Of a DNA stretch of 7,399 nt, positions 6,318 to 7,399 are shown piece by piece. Location of the stretch: positions 1-7,399 of the forward strand of contig JAUVON010000131.1 in NCBI GenBank assembly GCA_030599175.1, written 5' to 3'. This DNA is from Desulfobulbaceae bacterium. Its GTDB lineage: Bacteria; Desulfobacterota; Desulfobulbia; Desulfobulbales; Desulfocapsaceae. Made by a program: the position numbers and the translations under genes. The notes under the pieces are model-generated. The model was not told the origin of the DNA, made no database searches, and saw nothing but the letters and a program-made list of their open reading frames with translations. The number at the start of each line of letters is the position of its first letter. Position 1 is the stretch's first letter.

Positions 6318-6338
6318 AAAAATGGGTAGAAACCCACC
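6318..6338 (-). terminator. Short terminator-like hairpin downstream of dctD
   Basis: On the minus strand TGGGT (6336-6332) pairs with ACCCA (6327-6323) around a TTCT loop. Two G-U pairs could extend the stem, and TTTTT follows directly (6322-6318). It is 85 nt after the dctD stop and upstream of the dctP promoter, so it could end dctD transcription. The stem is short, and the same palindrome lies about 105 bp upstream of the dctP start, where it could instead be an activator site. Confidence 0.5.
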
Positions 6339-6420
6339 ACTTTAATTTAGTCGATGGGTGAAAATAAGACAATGACTACTTTTGAAATACTCTTAAAAAG
6401 TTCGATGTTTTACGACGCCA

Positions 6421-7399
6421 TCATTTATAATCACTCTTGTCAAGACCATGCTTCCTCATCTTGTCGTAAAGAGTTTTTCGTGGAATAGCAAGGGTTGTCA
6501 TGACTTCTTTAATACTGCCATTTGCACCTGCCAGGGCCTGCTCAATGAGGCTTCTTTCAAAACATTCAACCTGTTGAGGAAGGGATTGAGGCTGTTCTTT
6601 ATTCTGTCCGGATAGAAGTTTCTCCAGCGAATAATCAAACTGATGACCAAGAAGTACATAACGCTCTGCAAGATTTCGTAACTCCCGCACATTTCCCGGC
6701 CATGAATAAGAAAGCAAGGTCTGCATTTGTGAACCCCCTGGGGTTGGTGCTTCCTGTTGGTATCTGTGGCCCGCCACAAGGAGAAAATGATGGAACAGCA
6801 ATGCTATATCCTCTCTTCTGTCGCGTAAAGGGGGGACTTCCAGACATACTACGTTGAGTCTATAATAAAGATCTTCACGAAAATCACCTTTCTCAGCAGC
6901 TGAGAGTAGATCAACTTTTGAGGCTGCGACAACACGCAGATCAAGGGGGATTAGTTTATTGGAACCAAGCCTCTCCAAAGATCTCTCCTGCAGAACACGA
7001 AGGAGATTTATTTGCACTCGAATCGGCATGGATTCAATTTCATCAAGGAGCAGAGTCCCGCCATTCGCATGTTCAAATTTACCGATTCTCTTAGTTTTTG
7101 CATCGGTAAAGGCTCCAGCTTCATGCCCAAACAGTTCACTCTCCATGATCGATTCGGACACGGCCCCGCAATTGATAGCAACAAAATTCTCAGTCCGCCT
7201 GCGGCTGTTCTCATGAAGTGCCCGGGCAACCAACTCCTTTCCGGTTCCTGTTTCACCGAGTACGAGAACATCAGCTCCGGTATCAGCAACCTGGGCAATA
7301 GTTGTTCTGAGCTGTTCCATAATCGGAGTACGGCCAATTATTCGTGGGCCGGGGGCGCTGTGAAGTTCAAGTTTACGGCGCAGGTTTCTGTTTTCTATT
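6421..7399 (-). CDS. dctD: Sigma-54-dependent response regulator, DctD-like, C-terminal part
   Basis: The frame is open to the right edge, so the true start and any receiver domain lie outside; the ATG at 7320 is internal. The visible 325 residues comprise a linker (ending PGPRIIGRTPIMEQLR), an AAA+ sigma-54 interaction domain and a Fis-type DNA-binding domain. Numbering from the Met at 7320, Walker A is GETGTGKE (22-29), the sigma-54 contact loop is GAFTDA (69-74), and Walker B is GGTLLLDEIESM (87-98). Arginine-finger and sensor regions are FREDLYYRLNVV (147-158) and LRDRREDI (165-172), with WPGNVREL at 207-214. The helix-turn-helix is near 254-292 (EVMTTLAIPRKTLYDKMRKHG). DEIESMP and ERLGSN match DctD-type activators, and placement just upstream of dctPQM with a sigma-54 promoter supports that role. 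A DctB-like kinase gene is expected further upstream. The GAFTDA loop departs from the usual GAFTGA. Confidence 0.9.
   Translation of the reverse strand, partial: IENRNLRRKLELHSAPGPRIIGRTPIMEQLRTTIAQVADTGADVLVLGETGTGKELVARALHENSRRRTENFVAINCGAVSESIMESELFGHEAGAFTDAKTKRIGKFEHANGGTLLLDEIESMPIRVQINLLRVLQERSLERLGSNKLIPLDLRVVAASKVDLLSAAEKGDFREDLYYRLNVVCLEVPPLRDRREDIALLFHHFLLVAGHRYQQEAPTPGGSQMQTLLSYSWPGNVRELRNLAERYVLLGHQFDYSLEKLLSGQNKEQPQSLPQQVECFERSLIEQALAGANGSIKEVMTTLAIPRKTLYDKMRKHGLDKSDYK

Noticed and set aside
6409..6470. Inverted repeat TTTACGAC / GTCGTAAA around the end of dctD.
   Set aside because: The 8-bp arms are 46 nt apart with one arm inside the dctD coding sequence, and there is no U tract. 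Chance is the simplest explanation.
7320..7322. ATG at 7320 as the start of the sigma-54 activator.
   Set aside because: The frame continues in upstream codons to the window edge with a typical DctD linker (PGPRIIGRTPIMEQLR), so the ATG is internal and the gene is partial only because of the window.
7008..7337. Minus-strand open frame of 109 codons overlapping dctD in another frame.
   Set aside because: It is a shadow of the AAA+ domain, whose Walker A and B motifs fix the correct frame.
1..7399. CRISPR arrays, tRNA or rRNA genes, insertion sequences, phage genes, riboswitch-like leaders.
   Set aside because: No regularly spaced repeats, no cloverleaf or rRNA-like stretches, no transposase or integrase motifs and no long structured leader were found on reading both strands.

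Overview
The window looks like core-metabolism DNA from a moderate-GC, Gram-negative anaerobe or microaerobe, probably of the former Deltaproteobacteria (a Desulfobulbales-like sulfate reducer is my best guess). The reasons are the combination of an LL-diaminopimelate aminotransferase (DapL) route to lysine, the MEP-pathway enzyme IspH, a dicarboxylate-type TRAP transporter, and a sigma-54/DctD control module. The taxonomic call is inference from gene content. No phage, insertion sequence, CRISPR, tRNA or rRNA is visible.

Left end (1-1500). A gene fragment runs off the left edge on the minus strand; its first 30 codons read like the N-terminus of aminopeptidase N (PepN). It is divergent from dapL, which lies on the plus strand behind a near-consensus sigma-70 promoter (TTGACA-N16-TATATT). 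dapL converges with ispH, and a perfect 12-bp hairpin sits at the junction and overlaps the last codons of ispH.

Middle (1482-3040). A minus-strand pair, a universal stress protein followed 9 nt later by ispH, forms a likely two-gene operon. Upstream of it lies a strong rho-independent terminator that closes the next transcription unit.

Right half (3062-7399). All genes are on the minus strand and form a C4-dicarboxylate uptake module in the order dctD (partial, running off the right edge), dctP, dctQ, dctM. DctD is an NtrC-type activator of sigma-54 RNA polymerase. The 295-bp gap between dctD and dctP holds a well-formed -24/-12 promoter with exact 10-nt spacing, and upstream of it are repeats that could be activator sites. 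Dicarboxylate sensing by a DctB-type kinase (expected outside the window) would activate DctD, which would drive dctPQM. DctP binds the substrate in the periplasm and DctQM carries it across the inner membrane with sodium. A large intercistronic hairpin separates dctP from dctQM and probably lets the binding protein be made in excess of the membrane subunits.

I do not see an undescribed biological system here. The best points for a second look are regulatory: the sigma-54 promoter and its repeats, the dctP-dctQ hairpin, the hairpin shared at the dapL/ispH junction, and the GAFTDA variant of the GAFTGA loop in DctD.
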